A DNA stretch of 39,588 bases from Nitrospira sp. GTDB taxonomy: Bacteria > Nitrospirota > Nitrospiria > Nitrospirales > Nitrospiraceae. The DNA lies in NCBI GenBank assembly GCA_003135435.1, contig PLBR01000151.1, positions 1 to 39,588 of the forward strand, read 5' to 3'. Shown in pieces: positions 16,718 through 24,291 of the stretch; the stretch's first letter is position 1, and every line of letters starts with the position of its first letter. A program made the position numbers and the translations under genes. Under the pieces are notes generated by a model that worked only from the letters and a program-made list of their open reading frames with translations, made no database searches and had not been told where the DNA came from.

Positions 16718-17769
16718 ACCTTCGAGCCAGAACCAGCCTGCATTGAAACGCCTGCACCCGTCGACTTACCGAGAATTCCCATGACGAAGGGACATCGGAG
16801 CAAGGCACTCGACATCGTGTGTCCCTGTTGTTCTTCTACATGCCGCCGAAACCCGAGATAGTAACAATACAGCGCCATCATGCCTGTCACGAATCCGCCA
16901 CCGGCCATGGCATAGGAAATGGGAATTCCAGGCTCTCTCAAGAGGAAAATCACACATCCCGCCGCCACCAGATAATACGTCGCGGCAATGGCGAATCCAG
17001 GCCACCACCAATATTTGAGCAATTCGCTCGCCTTCGTCTGCAGCAGCCCTTGGATCCATGACGCTTGTGGGCGAAGCCCACCTAAGTAGGCACAGAGAGC
17101 AACCCCGCCCCCCAGCACCGACACAGCGGACAGCTGAACCAGGGCCGCGCCCTGATTCGCCTCGACGAGATGCCCCAGCGACGCGCCCAGTGCACCGACG
17201 ACCACACCAACTGCGACCCAGGGGGCAAGTTCCATCGCATGATGGCCCACCATCGTGCGAAGGGCCGCCCCATCGGGAAACGTCGGAAATGGACGGCCCA
17301 TGAGGGACACTTTCCGCACGTGACCAATCTCGAAGGCATCGCGCGCGACAGACGTGCAGGAAATAATGATGGCCATCATGGCCGGCCCATCCGGATGTTT
17401 GAGATAGTCATACCCGACGAGCCAGAGCAGCGCCAAGGCCAGCAGAGACAACTGGACCCCATACACAAACCCGATCCAGCCGCCGAGCCATATCAGCAAA
17501 CGGCTTCCATCCTCTTGGAGGATCCTCCCCCACGCGGTGGCGCGACCGACACGATAGGCTAACAGCGCCGTCAGCAACGCGACAAGACCGCTGACCATCA
17601 GTAACACGATCGGTTCCGACAACGGCAACAGAAGCTTGGACACCCGATAGACAGCAAACGCCACCAACCCAGGCACAAACATGACTATCCGCTTCTGCTT
17701 GCGCATAGCGTCTTCTGTGACGGCCAGACTGAGGCTGGGCAACACTCGTAACGCCATTCGATGCAACAT
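16714..17769 (-). CDS. Multipass membrane protein of unknown function
   Basis: This 351-aa protein has about eight hydrophobic segments, arranged as pairs around the polar loop SCTSVARDAFEIGHVRKVSLMGRPF and the segment TMVGHHAMELAPWVAVG. His, Glu and Asp in or near these membrane segments (FEIGH, GHHAME) could bind a metal or heme. I do not recognise the family. It is downstream of the PCP_red gene and upstream of the second bd-like oxidase on the same strand. Its stop codon is contributed by a repeat terminus, so the C-terminal residues may have been altered by insertion. The start could also be the ATG at 17706. Confidence 0.7.
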   Translation of the reverse strand: MLHRMALRVLPSLSLAVTEDAMRKQKRIVMFVPGLVAFAVYRVSKLLLPLSEPIVLLMVSGLVALLTALLAYRVGRATAWGRILQEDGSRLLIWLGGWIGFVYGVQLSLLALALLWLVGYDYLKHPDGPAMMAIIISCTSVARDAFEIGHVRKVSLMGRPFPTFPDGAALRTMVGHHAMELAPWVAVGVVVGALGASLGHLVEANQGAALVQLSAVSVLGGGVALCAYLGGLRPQASWIQGLLQTKASELLKYWWWPGFAIAATYYLVAAGCVIFLLREPGIPISYAMAGGGFVTGMMALYCYYLGFRRHVEEQQGHTMSSALLRCPFVMGILGKSTGAGVSMQAGSGSKV

Positions 17770-17780
17770 GATCCGCTCGT

Positions 17781-17875
17781 TAAACGTGAAACGTGAGGAG
17801 TGAAACGTGAAATGTGAAATGTGAAACGAAACAGTCTCTTTTCGTTTTACGTTTCACGTTTCACCTTTTACGTCT
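17781..17875. repeat. GTGAAAC-type tandem/inverted intergenic repeat
   Basis: Several GTGAAACGT-like units read in one direction (about 17784-17826), followed by inverted ACGTTTCAC units (about 17846-17871). The cluster fills the gap between two genes and contains the TAA stop of the PCP_red gene. Related clusters lie at 18373-18402, 19206-19322 and 25215-25244. Confidence 0.7.
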
Positions 17876-18362
17876 TCTGAGCGCCCATCCCGAAATAGCG
17901 CGCCTTCACTTCTTCCATCAGCGCGACGGTGATGCGCGTCTCGCCGCGATCGGCCGCAGTCCGCTCCAATTCTATGCGTGCCATGGCACGCACCGGCGCC
18001 GGCACCTTGTCCAATCGACGCACCGCTTCAGGTTCCCACTCGATGCGTTCGCCGGTTCTTGGACGGAGCAACGTGTCGTAGGCGATGACCCGTTCTCCTC
18101 TCACCCGCACGTCTTGCTCCACCTCACCGCGCACGAGCGGGGCAAGGTACGGAGGCATGCGATCAAGCCGATGGATCGCATCATCGGTCCACATCACCCG
18201 ATCGACTAACCCACTGAGTTGATCGGCAGGGACATCGACCCCTACTTTTAGGCCACAGCCGCGACATTCCGTCCGAATGAACCACTGGGGCGTTCCATCG
18301 TCGTACGAACGTTCTTCTATCCCCTCGGTATGCATCCAGCGACCACAGCCACAGGTCAGCAT
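17868..18362 (-). CDS. Zinc-ribbon protein with two PCP_red-like modules
   Basis: This 164-aa protein starts with a probable zinc ribbon: CGC at residues 4-6 and CRGC near 34-37. Two similar helical modules follow, WTDDAIHRLDRMPPYLAPLVR and WEPEAVRRLDKVPAPVRAMAR. The second continues into ERTAADRGETRITVALMEEVKARYF. That pattern is the PCP_red domain (light-independent protochlorophyllide reductase B C-terminus), which also occurs in non-phototrophs. The ATG at 18362 is preferred because earlier in-frame codons lie inside GTGAAAC repeats. It sits between DUF420 and an unknown membrane protein. A role in cofactor or oxidase maturation is inferred. Confidence 0.75.
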   Translation of the reverse strand: MLTCGCGRWMHTEGIEERSYDDGTPQWFIRTECRGCGLKVGVDVPADQLSGLVDRVMWTDDAIHRLDRMPPYLAPLVRGEVEQDVRVRGERVIAYDTLLRPRTGERIEWEPEAVRRLDKVPAPVRAMARIELERTAADRGETRITVALMEEVKARYFGMGAQKT

Positions 18363-18372
18363 GCTGAAACAC

Positions 18373-18402
18373 CGTGAGGCGTGAAACGTGAAACGTGAAA
18401 CG
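18373..18402. repeat. GTGAAACGT tandem repeat
   Basis: CGTGAGGC is followed by three GTGAAACGT units, directly upstream of the PCP_red gene start. A different short repeat of ATCAC units follows at 18449-18472, at the 3' end of the DUF420 gene. Confidence 0.7.
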
Positions 18403-18471
18403 TCTCGGAGCGCGTGATTGTCCGCCATCTCCGCATAGCGTACCGATCACTCATCACAGATCACCCATCAC

Positions 18472-19188
18472 TTATCCGATCTTCCCTGGATACAAGAGAT
18501 ACAGCATCGTGTACGTGGTGGTTCCGGTCACAAACAGAATGCAGTAGATGGCCATCGTAAAGCGTCCCAGTGCTCGGTGACGGTGCCCGCCGTCCGGCCA
18601 AATACGCTGGATCGTCATTTCCACGGCGAACACAATTGCAATAAGGGCGAGAAATCCGGCCCACACAATGAGCCGCCCCATCCGAAAACGATCTGCCGCC
18701 ACCAGATACAGCAAGTACACCGCCACCGGCACGCAGAGGCCACCGAAGATCATACCGATCTTCCCCCAGGTCGTCTGAAGGACGCGCTCGCTCAGGATCC
18801 GTCGCCCTTGCTCGATCAATTGGGCACGGAACCCCAGCACAATCATGTAGACCGCCATGACCAACCCAATGACCACAAGAATGATATGAATAATGAGGAT
18901 AGGGATGAACACATTACGGTAGAGTGCTTCAGATCCACCGAACCCCTCTTTCCCTTCAAAAGCCAACACGCCCAATTGACGAAATAAATAGTAGCTCATG
19001 AAGAACGCCAACATGGCGATCATTCCGCTAAGCATCATCCAATGATGGGTATCCGCCCGACGTCTCCGCGCCTGAATCCAGCCGATCACGAAGAGCCCCG
19101 TAAAGACCGTCGCCATGAGCTGACTCATGTCCGCCCCGACCGTGGCGTGGGTTCCAAAAAAACCCGGCTCTTTCAGCCATTCAAGCAT
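18472..19188 (-). CDS. DUF420-like (CtaM-type) membrane protein
   Basis: This 238-aa protein has about six transmembrane helices. Conserved His-containing segments DTHHWMMLSGMIAM, LIIHIILVVIGL and HRALGRFTMAIYCILFVTG are typical of DUF420. In Bacillus and Staphylococcus, DUF420 protein CtaM is needed for maturation of heme-copper oxidases (established knowledge). Here it lies upstream of a bd-like oxidase operon, so a similar maturation role is plausible but unproven. The ATG has GAGG six bases upstream. The stop codon overlaps a short ATCAC repeat. Confidence 0.8.
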   Translation of the reverse strand: MLEWLKEPGFFGTHATVGADMSQLMATVFTGLFVIGWIQARRRRADTHHWMMLSGMIAMLAFFMSYYLFRQLGVLAFEGKEGFGGSEALYRNVFIPILIIHIILVVIGLVMAVYMIVLGFRAQLIEQGRRILSERVLQTTWGKIGMIFGGLCVPVAVYLLYLVAADRFRMGRLIVWAGFLALIAIVFAVEMTIQRIWPDGGHRHRALGRFTMAIYCILFVTGTTTYTMLYLLYPGKIG

Positions 19189-19205
19189 GAGTTTCCTCGC
19201 CGATC

Positions 19206-19322
19206 GTGAAGCGTGAGCGAGTCAGGCGAGACGCCGCAGATGAAACTTCCGACCAGTCCCACTTTTCTCGCAAGTCTCGCGATTCTCGCGCGAATAACAA
19301 GAGACGCTTCACACTTCACGAG
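19206..19322. repeat. Degenerate GTGAAGC and TCTCGCG repeats between methyltransferase and DUF420 genes
   Basis: CGTGAAGCGTGAGCG at 19206-19220 and CGCTTCACACTTCACG at about 19304-19319 are inverted relatives of the GTGAAAC family. Between them are three TCTCGC-type units. The TGA stop of the methyltransferase gene lies inside the right block. Confidence 0.55.
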
Positions 19323-20298
19323 CTTTCACGCCCTGCACGACCGCTGACGGTTCCAACTCTGTCACGGCTGGAAAGCTGGCTTCCCTCATCCATTGGATCG
19401 CATCTGCCGTCTTATAGCAGCCGCCTCGTTCCGTGTTCACCAGAATGTGGACCGCAAACGCGGTGGTCCAGGCCGGACCGGTTCCTGCCTCATTTAAGAA
19501 TCGATCCTTGATGACCAACCGGCCGCCGGGCGCCAAATGAGCCCAGACCCTCTTCACCAATGCCGCATTCGTCGAAAAATCTTGATAGTGCAGGATGTCA
19601 GACATCAGGGCGACATCGTAGGGTCCGCCGAGGCCATCCTTGTTAAAATTGCCAGGGAATAACGCAATCCTCGATTCCAAACCAGCCTCTTTCACCGTTC
19701 GCTCCGTCAGTCGGAGCGTCGCAGGCAAATCGAACACCGTGGCAGTCAGCTCTGGATAGGCCTGGCAGAACGCAATCGCGTTCGTCCCGGCTCCGCCTCC
19801 CAAATCCAGGAGCCGAACCGGCCCATTCAGCTGCAGCCGCTTGGCAAAGTCTGGCCCGCTCTGCTGTCCGATCCGATGGAGTACCGCCAACACGTTGCTG
19901 CCTAAATCAGGATCGGTCTCAAAGACGTGCCGGTCGACCGACCGCTGTCCCGTGCGAATCGTCTGCTCCAGTTTGCCCCAGTTGTCCCATTCTGCATCGT
20001 GAAGCAGAAGGAGATGCCCGACATATTGGACAGAGTTGCGAACCAGATGGGTGGCCGCGGCCGTCGAATTCCCATAGGAATCCCCATCCTTCTCCAATAG
20101 TCGCATCGCGACAAGGGCATTCAACAGTAGTCCCAGCGTCTGCTCATGGACGCCGAGACGACCGGCCACGTCGTGGAGGGTTTTTCGCCTCCCATCCAAG
20201 GCAGAAAACACATCCAGCCTGACGGCCGTGAGTAGGATCTTGGTCTCCCAGTAGTACCCCAGCTGGAAGACTTCTGCGAGCGAGAGTTCTCGTGACAC
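19309..20298 (-). CDS. SAM-dependent O-methyltransferase of the COMT/ASMT type
   Basis: This 329-aa protein has an N-terminal winged-helix dimerisation domain (about residues 8-90; LLTAVRLDVFSAL, LHDVAGRLGVHEQTLGLLLNALVAMRLL). It is followed by a Rossmann methyltransferase domain with SAM motif LLDLGGGAGTNAIAF, acidic ATVFDLP, and VALMSDILHYQD near the catalytic region. Related enzymes include hydroxyneurosporene and acetylserotonin O-methyltransferases; the substrate is unknown. The start is GTG after GAGGGG. It is the first gene of a likely unit leading to DUF420, PCP_red and the oxidase operon. The last codons lie inside a repeat. Confidence 0.88.
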   Translation of the reverse strand: MSRELSLAEVFQLGYYWETKILLTAVRLDVFSALDGRRKTLHDVAGRLGVHEQTLGLLLNALVAMRLLEKDGDSYGNSTAAATHLVRNSVQYVGHLLLLHDAEWDNWGKLEQTIRTGQRSVDRHVFETDPDLGSNVLAVLHRIGQQSGPDFAKRLQLNGPVRLLDLGGGAGTNAIAFCQAYPELTATVFDLPATLRLTERTVKEAGLESRIALFPGNFNKDGLGGPYDVALMSDILHYQDFSTNAALVKRVWAHLAPGGRLVIKDRFLNEAGTGPAWTTAFAVHILVNTERGGCYKTADAIQWMREASFPAVTELEPSAVVQGVKAREV

Positions 20299-20403
20299 AC
20301 CACGCCCCTCAAGAAAATAGCTTTGAAACTCACCATCTTACCTAGATCGGAAACTGAAAGGCAAGATAGCTGACTCGGCGCGGCAGGCGGCACCAAACAC
20401 AAA

Positions 20404-20427
20404 GGGCAGCGGATTGCTCCGCTGCCC
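20404..20427 (-). terminator. Rho-independent terminator after the 265-aa cupredoxin-like gene
   Basis: A perfect 10-bp stem GGGCAGCGGA/TCCGCTGCCC with a four-base loop is followed on the minus strand by TTTGTGTTTGG. Confidence 0.8.
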
Positions 20428-20465
20428 TTCGATTGCGAGTTACCTCGCCAATATGAACCGTTGGC

Positions 20466-21263
20466 TTACTTGATTTCGGCCTTGAGAGTGGCAGTCGCGC
20501 CGTCAGCCACTTCAACCTCAAACTCCACTTTCTTACCCTTGGCGGCAAACGGATGCCAGGCCACAACTTTGTGCTTGCCAGGAGGAACATCCTTGATCTC
20601 GAAGGAGCCATCTTCCTTCACGACCGCGAAGTGCGGACTCGACACCGGGAGAAAGAAGCCCTGCATGAACTCATGCTGGTCGCACTGCAAGCGATAAAAA
20701 CCATCCTTCTCTGCACCGCCACGGAACATCACCTGCTTATCGAGCTTGTCACCCTTCTTCGCCAAACCGATGTTGAAACCGGTGGCCGAGCTGGTGCCCT
20801 TCACAGTGAAGCTGTGGGGGTTGTGCAACACGCCTAGCACCGACTTTGGGTCATCGGCATCGGCATCATGATTTTCGACGTGGAAGTTCTTGGTGTTGAC
20901 CACGATACCGCTGAAGGGGAGGAACTCGCAGAATTCTGCAACCACCTCAGTGCCCTGATACCCATCAACGAACGCCTTATCTTCGACATCGATCACCGCG
21001 ACCACCGCGTTCTTGAGGCCGCCATCCTTGCCGACTTCAATCTGCTTCAGGAATCGTTTGTCCCCATCCATCAATTCCTTGTGTGGGTTCTTGGGACAGA
21101 ACTTAGGATTGGGGAACTTCGAGAATAAAAATTCCTTCTGCTCGGCCTTGCCCGCATAGGTCACCTTGCCGGCAATCGTTCCGCCTGCATACGAGGTGAG
21201 AGGCGCCGCGACAAACGCGACGGCTGCCACGCCCAATACCGCTGATAACACACCCTGTCTCAT
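20466..21263 (-). CDS. Secreted cupredoxin-like protein with carboxypeptidase-regulatory-like domain (A)
   Basis: This 265-aa protein has a signal peptide (about 1-26, ending TSYAGG). Candidate type 1 copper ligands are H150 in LHNPHSF, and C194, H197 and M200 in LQCDQHEFM. A Cys pair (C56, and C112 in FCEFLPF) may form a disulfide. The C-terminal 50 residues (GSFEIKDVPPGKHKVVAWHP) form a CarboxypepD_reg-type beta-sandwich. It is a paralog of the cupredoxin-like proteins at 24288, 25240 and 33262. It is monocistronic, with its own promoter and terminator and a strong AAGGAGG before the ATG. A periplasmic electron-carrier role is inferred. Confidence 0.82.
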   Translation of the reverse strand: MRQGVLSAVLGVAAVAFVAAPLTSYAGGTIAGKVTYAGKAEQKEFLFSKFPNPKFCPKNPHKELMDGDKRFLKQIEVGKDGGLKNAVVAVIDVEDKAFVDGYQGTEVVAEFCEFLPFSGIVVNTKNFHVENHDADADDPKSVLGVLHNPHSFTVKGTSSATGFNIGLAKKGDKLDKQVMFRGGAEKDGFYRLQCDQHEFMQGFFLPVSSPHFAVVKEDGSFEIKDVPPGKHKVVAWHPFAAKGKKVEFEVEVADGATATLKAEIK

Positions 21264-21440
21264 GTGACTACCTCCTTATGACTCCTTGTGGTGAACAAAT
21301 AACTAACCGCTCAGTGTATTGTATGCTCTCGTTCCCTTATCTCCTACCACCAGCCATGAGGGGAAACGGGAACGTATTCCTCCCTGGTGACTCGATCGCA
21401 ATTGAGATTCGCGTTGGCGAGGCTAGTCTCAGAAAGATTC

Positions 21441-21470
21441 TATATACAAAAGTCTACCCTACCCTGTCAA
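21441..21470 (-). promoter_or_regulatory. Sigma-70-type promoter for the 265-aa cupredoxin-like gene
   Basis: On the minus strand a perfect TTGACA (21470-21465) is followed after 18 bases by TATATA (21446-21441). The implied leader is about 165 bases long, ending in AAGGAGG before the ATG at 21263. Confidence 0.65.
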
Positions 21471-21498
21471 TCTGAAAAAAGGGGGTATCAATGCAGAG

Positions 21499-21724
21499 CT
21501 AACAGGCTGCGGGAAAACTATATCGGCACGCGAGAACTTTGCTTGGCCCGCATGTCCGGGACAATCCTGGGCTGTCTGGTTATCTGGTCTCTCTGGTTCA
21601 TCTCGTTGATCTGGTCTATCTGGTTGGTCTGGTTCAACCAAATAATCGAGACAGACCAGATAGACGAGACAGACCGAACAGACCACATGAGCAAGACAGG
21701 CTGCCGGACTTTTTCAGCATCCTG
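21499..21724. repeat. Full-length inverted-terminal dispersed repeat (about 226 bp)
   Basis: The left end CTAACAGGCTGCGGGAAAAC and right end CTTTTTCAGCATCCTG are imperfect inverted repeats. Inside, T/G-rich TGGTCTATCTGGT units face A/C-rich ACCAGATAGAC units, so the whole can fold into a long hairpin. It lies just past the 3' end of the HEAT-repeat gene and may end its transcript. It is the best-preserved copy of the family in this window. Confidence 0.8.
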
Positions 21725-21731
21725 CAGAGGC

Positions 21732-23117
21732 CTATTTCTTCTGTTGAAGAAGGTGCAGCAGCGCCCCTGCCGCAGTGGCCCTCACAGCATCATTCGTGTC
21801 GTGAAGGGCTTCCTTCATGAGGGGAGCAAGTTCACGATCCCCCACATGACCGAGGGATCGAAGCGCCACAATCTTCGGACCGGGAAGCGGGTCAGCCGTC
21901 AGGCTGGTCAAAAGAGAGATTGCTCCTGGTGCGTTGGCCTTGGTCGCCTTCCCAAGGGCATAGGCCGCAGAAGCACGTATAGCCGTATCGTTCTGTTGGG
22001 CCAGCGATTGCGCGGTGGCGGCCACCGTCGAGTAGGGCCGGCCAAGCTGGAGTAACGCGGCAATCGCTGAGGCACGAACGGTAAAGTTGCCGTCACTGAG
22101 CGCCTGCGTGAGTGCCGGCACCGACTCCGGTCCTCCCAGCTCTGCGAGCCCCCCTGCCGCGGATTCGCGAACGGCAGGCACAGGATCTTTCAGTAACTGC
22201 TCAATTTGTTCCCGCGCCTCATTTCGTCCGAGATGCCCCAGCCCCCTGGCCGCAGCCCCACGAACAGAGGGCTGCTTGAAGCTCAACGACTCCGTCATGA
22301 TGGGAGCGCCACGCTGGTCTTTCAATTCGGCTATCGTGCGAATTGCGTCGGCTCGATCCTCAGGATTCAGCGACTCTGCGGCCTGCTGCAATTGGGTCCA
22401 AACCTCCTTCTTACCGAGCCTGATCAAGGCGCCATACGCCGCGATACGAACCGTAGAGAGCTCGTCCTTCGTAGCCGATTCGACTAACGAAAGGACTCCG
22501 GGATCTCCCGTTCGGCCGAGCGCTTTTACCACGCGCGCCTTCACCAACCCTGCTTGATCCTCGATCGCCGCGCGCAATTTCGTTGATTTCCGCCCCGCCT
22601 CAGATCGACCGAGCCCCTCGACTGCGAGAACCCGGACCGGTCCGGACCCGTCGCTCAAACCATCTTCGAAATAAGGAACGACCTCGTCCGAATCCACCTC
22701 TTTGAGCGCCGTATAGGCCGCCCCGCGCATTTGTTCACGCATGTCCTTCACCATGACGAGGATGAACCCCAGCGCCACCTCTCGGAGGAGGGGCACCTCA
22801 TCTTGCGTGAGCGCGAGTTCCAGTTTGTCGTACTCGCCGAGTGCGTCCTTGGGGTTGCCAAGCTTGAGAAAGGAGCGGATTTTAAGCCTGCGAACGTCTG
22901 GAGCGGCACTCTGCTCCTGCTCCAGCTTGGCCAACTTCTCAAGCACCTGTGCGTACTGTTGCTTGTCGAACGCCTCTTGCGCATCTTTGGGGACAGATGA
23001 GGTCCCGGCAGCCAACAGCAACTGATCCGCTCCACTCAACAGATAGAACCAAGCCACCGCAACTGCGGCCAACAGATTCCAACGACACAAACGCCTGCGC
23101 ATCATCAGTTCACTCAT
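21732..23117 (-). CDS. Secreted/anchored HEAT-repeat protein
   Basis: This 461-aa protein has an N-terminal basic-hydrophobic segment (about 8-37) that is a signal peptide or anchor. A short TPR-like region (about 42-100; AFDKQQYAQVLEKLAKLEQ) follows. About nine HEAT/PBS-lyase-type repeats from about residue 125 to the end show the pattern V-A-A-LG-LG-A, for example VRGAAARGLGHLG and VRESAAGGLAELG. Such proteins are protein-binding scaffolds. The ATG overlaps the stop of the upstream gene by four bases, so the two are translationally coupled. The partner is unknown. Confidence 0.82.
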   Translation of the reverse strand: MSELMMRRRLCRWNLLAAVAVAWFYLLSGADQLLLAAGTSSVPKDAQEAFDKQQYAQVLEKLAKLEQEQSAAPDVRRLKIRSFLKLGNPKDALGEYDKLELALTQDEVPLLREVALGFILVMVKDMREQMRGAAYTALKEVDSDEVVPYFEDGLSDGSGPVRVLAVEGLGRSEAGRKSTKLRAAIEDQAGLVKARVVKALGRTGDPGVLSLVESATKDELSTVRIAAYGALIRLGKKEVWTQLQQAAESLNPEDRADAIRTIAELKDQRGAPIMTESLSFKQPSVRGAAARGLGHLGRNEAREQIEQLLKDPVPAVRESAAGGLAELGGPESVPALTQALSDGNFTVRASAIAALLQLGRPYSTVAATAQSLAQQNDTAIRASAAYALGKATKANAPGAISLLTSLTADPLPGPKIVALRSLGHVGDRELAPLMKEALHDTNDAVRATAAGALLHLLQQKK

Positions 23118-23764
23118 CGTCTCCCTACCCCCGTCCTTGGCACAGTCGACGTCATACGCTTTTTGTATCCTGGTGGCTCTTCAAAATAGTAGGTCGGCTG
23201 AGGCGACAGTCTGAACCATTCATACTCAAACGACCACTCCCGATCCCGGCTGACGAGCTTCAACACCACTCCTGTATCCAGATCCACCCATTCGTAGAAC
23301 CGCTCGACTCGACCATGATGGTCTGTCTGAACTTCGAAGAGTTGGGTTGGACGACCAGCCGCCGTCGCGTCGCCAACCAGGGCTCGGTCACGCTCCCCCG
23401 GTAATGCGGGGCGAATCGGGAGCAGATCATCGGGGTCCAGCCCCGTCACCAAGAGTTCCTTCTGTTGCGCCAGCAGATACCAGGTCTCCGATTTATCCAA
23501 CCGGATGATTTCGATCGCCGCATACCCGAGCTCGGTTCGAATGGCATACTTGTACTCCAGCCGTAAACGGTCTCCCTTCGCAAATACTTGGGCTTGATAA
23601 CGCCGCCCCTTGACGGTCTTGACCAGCGAACCGGAAAACTCCGCCGAGGGAATGGCAGCGTCATCAGCCGCCGCATAACAAGGCATCCCCTCCTGCCCCA
23701 GCCACAGGACAAGCCCGAGGCAAAGCCCCAACGTACAGGCCTTCTCACCAGTGATAAAGGACAT
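23114..23764 (-). CDS. Secreted protein resembling outer-membrane lipoprotein carrier/sorting folds
   Basis: This 216-aa protein has a signal peptide (about 1-31, ending CYAAAD). The beta-strand-rich body includes YQAQVFAKGDRLRLEYKY, ETWYLLAQQKELLVTGLDP and a charged C-terminal segment ending RTGVGRR. The pattern of short strands reporting on a residue-by-residue sheet resembles DUF4412/LolA-like folds, but this is a weak call. It is coupled to the HEAT-repeat gene by a 4-bp ATGA overlap. No ribosome binding site precedes the ATG; a dispersed repeat terminus begins eight bases upstream and may have displaced it. Confidence 0.65.
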   Translation of the reverse strand: MSFITGEKACTLGLCLGLVLWLGQEGMPCYAAADDAAIPSAEFSGSLVKTVKGRRYQAQVFAKGDRLRLEYKYAIRTELGYAAIEIIRLDKSETWYLLAQQKELLVTGLDPDDLLPIRPALPGERDRALVGDATAAGRPTQLFEVQTDHHGRVERFYEWVDLDTGVVLKLVSRDREWSFEYEWFRLSPQPTYYFEEPPGYKKRMTSTVPRTGVGRR

Positions 23765-23771
23765 GGAGGTT

Positions 23772-23869
23772 CAGCAGGCTGCAGAAAAACCATTTCGGCA
23801 TAGCAGAACTTCGATACCTGTATGTCTGGGGCAAGAGCAGAACACTTACCCAGGATGCGCAAAAAGGCC
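23772..23869. repeat. Partial dispersed repeat (left arm) plus CAGGATGCGCAAAAAGGCC block
   Basis: Positions 23772-23834 resemble the left arm of the 21499 element (CAGGCTGCAGAAAAACC..., then ATGTCTGGGGCAA). Positions 23851-23869 match the block at the left edge of the window in reverse complement (CAGGATGCTCAAAAAGGCC). The internal palindrome is missing, so this is a decayed copy. The rest of 23765-24287 holds only repeats and no gene that I can support. Confidence 0.6.
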
Positions 23870-23982
23870 AGACTTCTCACCCGCCCAACCCCGGCGGTTA
23901 TTTCACCCGCCCGCCCTGAGTCTGCCAAGACAGCCTCTTCGCCCAGGGACGCGCCTTGTCCCAAGCAAGACCGCAGCGAACT

Positions 23983-24153
23983 CAGTAGTGTCCGGTTGAG
24001 ACAGAAATGGTTGTTTATTAGTCACAACCCATTGATTCGTAAGGAGGTCGTTTTTTGTCTCGCGTTGAAATCGTGACCACCATTAAAACCGCGAAAAGGC
24101 GCTCTGCCAATGGCACTCAGCGAAGTACACCCGTTTTCAACCGGACACTACTG
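23983..24153. mobile_element. 171-bp MITE with 17-bp perfect terminal inverted repeats and 9-bp target duplication
   Basis: Left end CAGTAGTGTCCGGTTGA (23983-23999) and right end TCAACCGGACACTACTG (24137-24153) are perfect inverted repeats. The 9-bp direct repeat CAGCGAACT flanks both sides (23974-23982 and 24154-24162). The interior has no transposase coding capacity, so it must have been moved in trans. The parent IS family is not assigned; a 9-bp duplication fits several DDE families. Confidence 0.85.
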
Positions 24154-24174
24154 CAGCGAACTATAACTTTATAA

Positions 24175-24266
24175 GGGGTGGCTGGGATGATCCCAACTGC
24201 GCGCGTCCAACGAGGGCTTTCTCAAGCCGCGCGTTGCGCGAGCACGGGGATCGTCCCAGCTACCCC
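24175..24266. repeat. Palindromic dispersed repeat, copy 1
   Basis: The arms 24175-24194 and 24246-24266 are near-perfect inverted repeats (GCTGGGATGATCCC against GGGATCGTCCCAGC). They flank a core at 24199-24245 containing GTCCAACGAGGGC and GCGCGTTGCGCGAGCAC. The core recurs in reverse orientation at 32172-32219. Confidence 0.75.
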
Positions 24267-24270
24267 ACCT

Positions 24271-24291
24271 CCTTTTTCAGCATCCTGTTAG
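24271..24291. repeat. Dispersed repeat terminus supplying a stop codon
   Basis: CCTTTTTCAGCATCCTGTTAG is the right terminus of the 21499/16548 family. TTA at 24288-24290 is the stop codon of the cupredoxin-like gene encoded at 24288-25214. Confidence 0.7.

Noticed and set aside
17781-18402. GTGAAAC clusters as a CRISPR array
   Set aside because: Units are 9-10 bp with no spacers of uniform length, and no cas genes are present.
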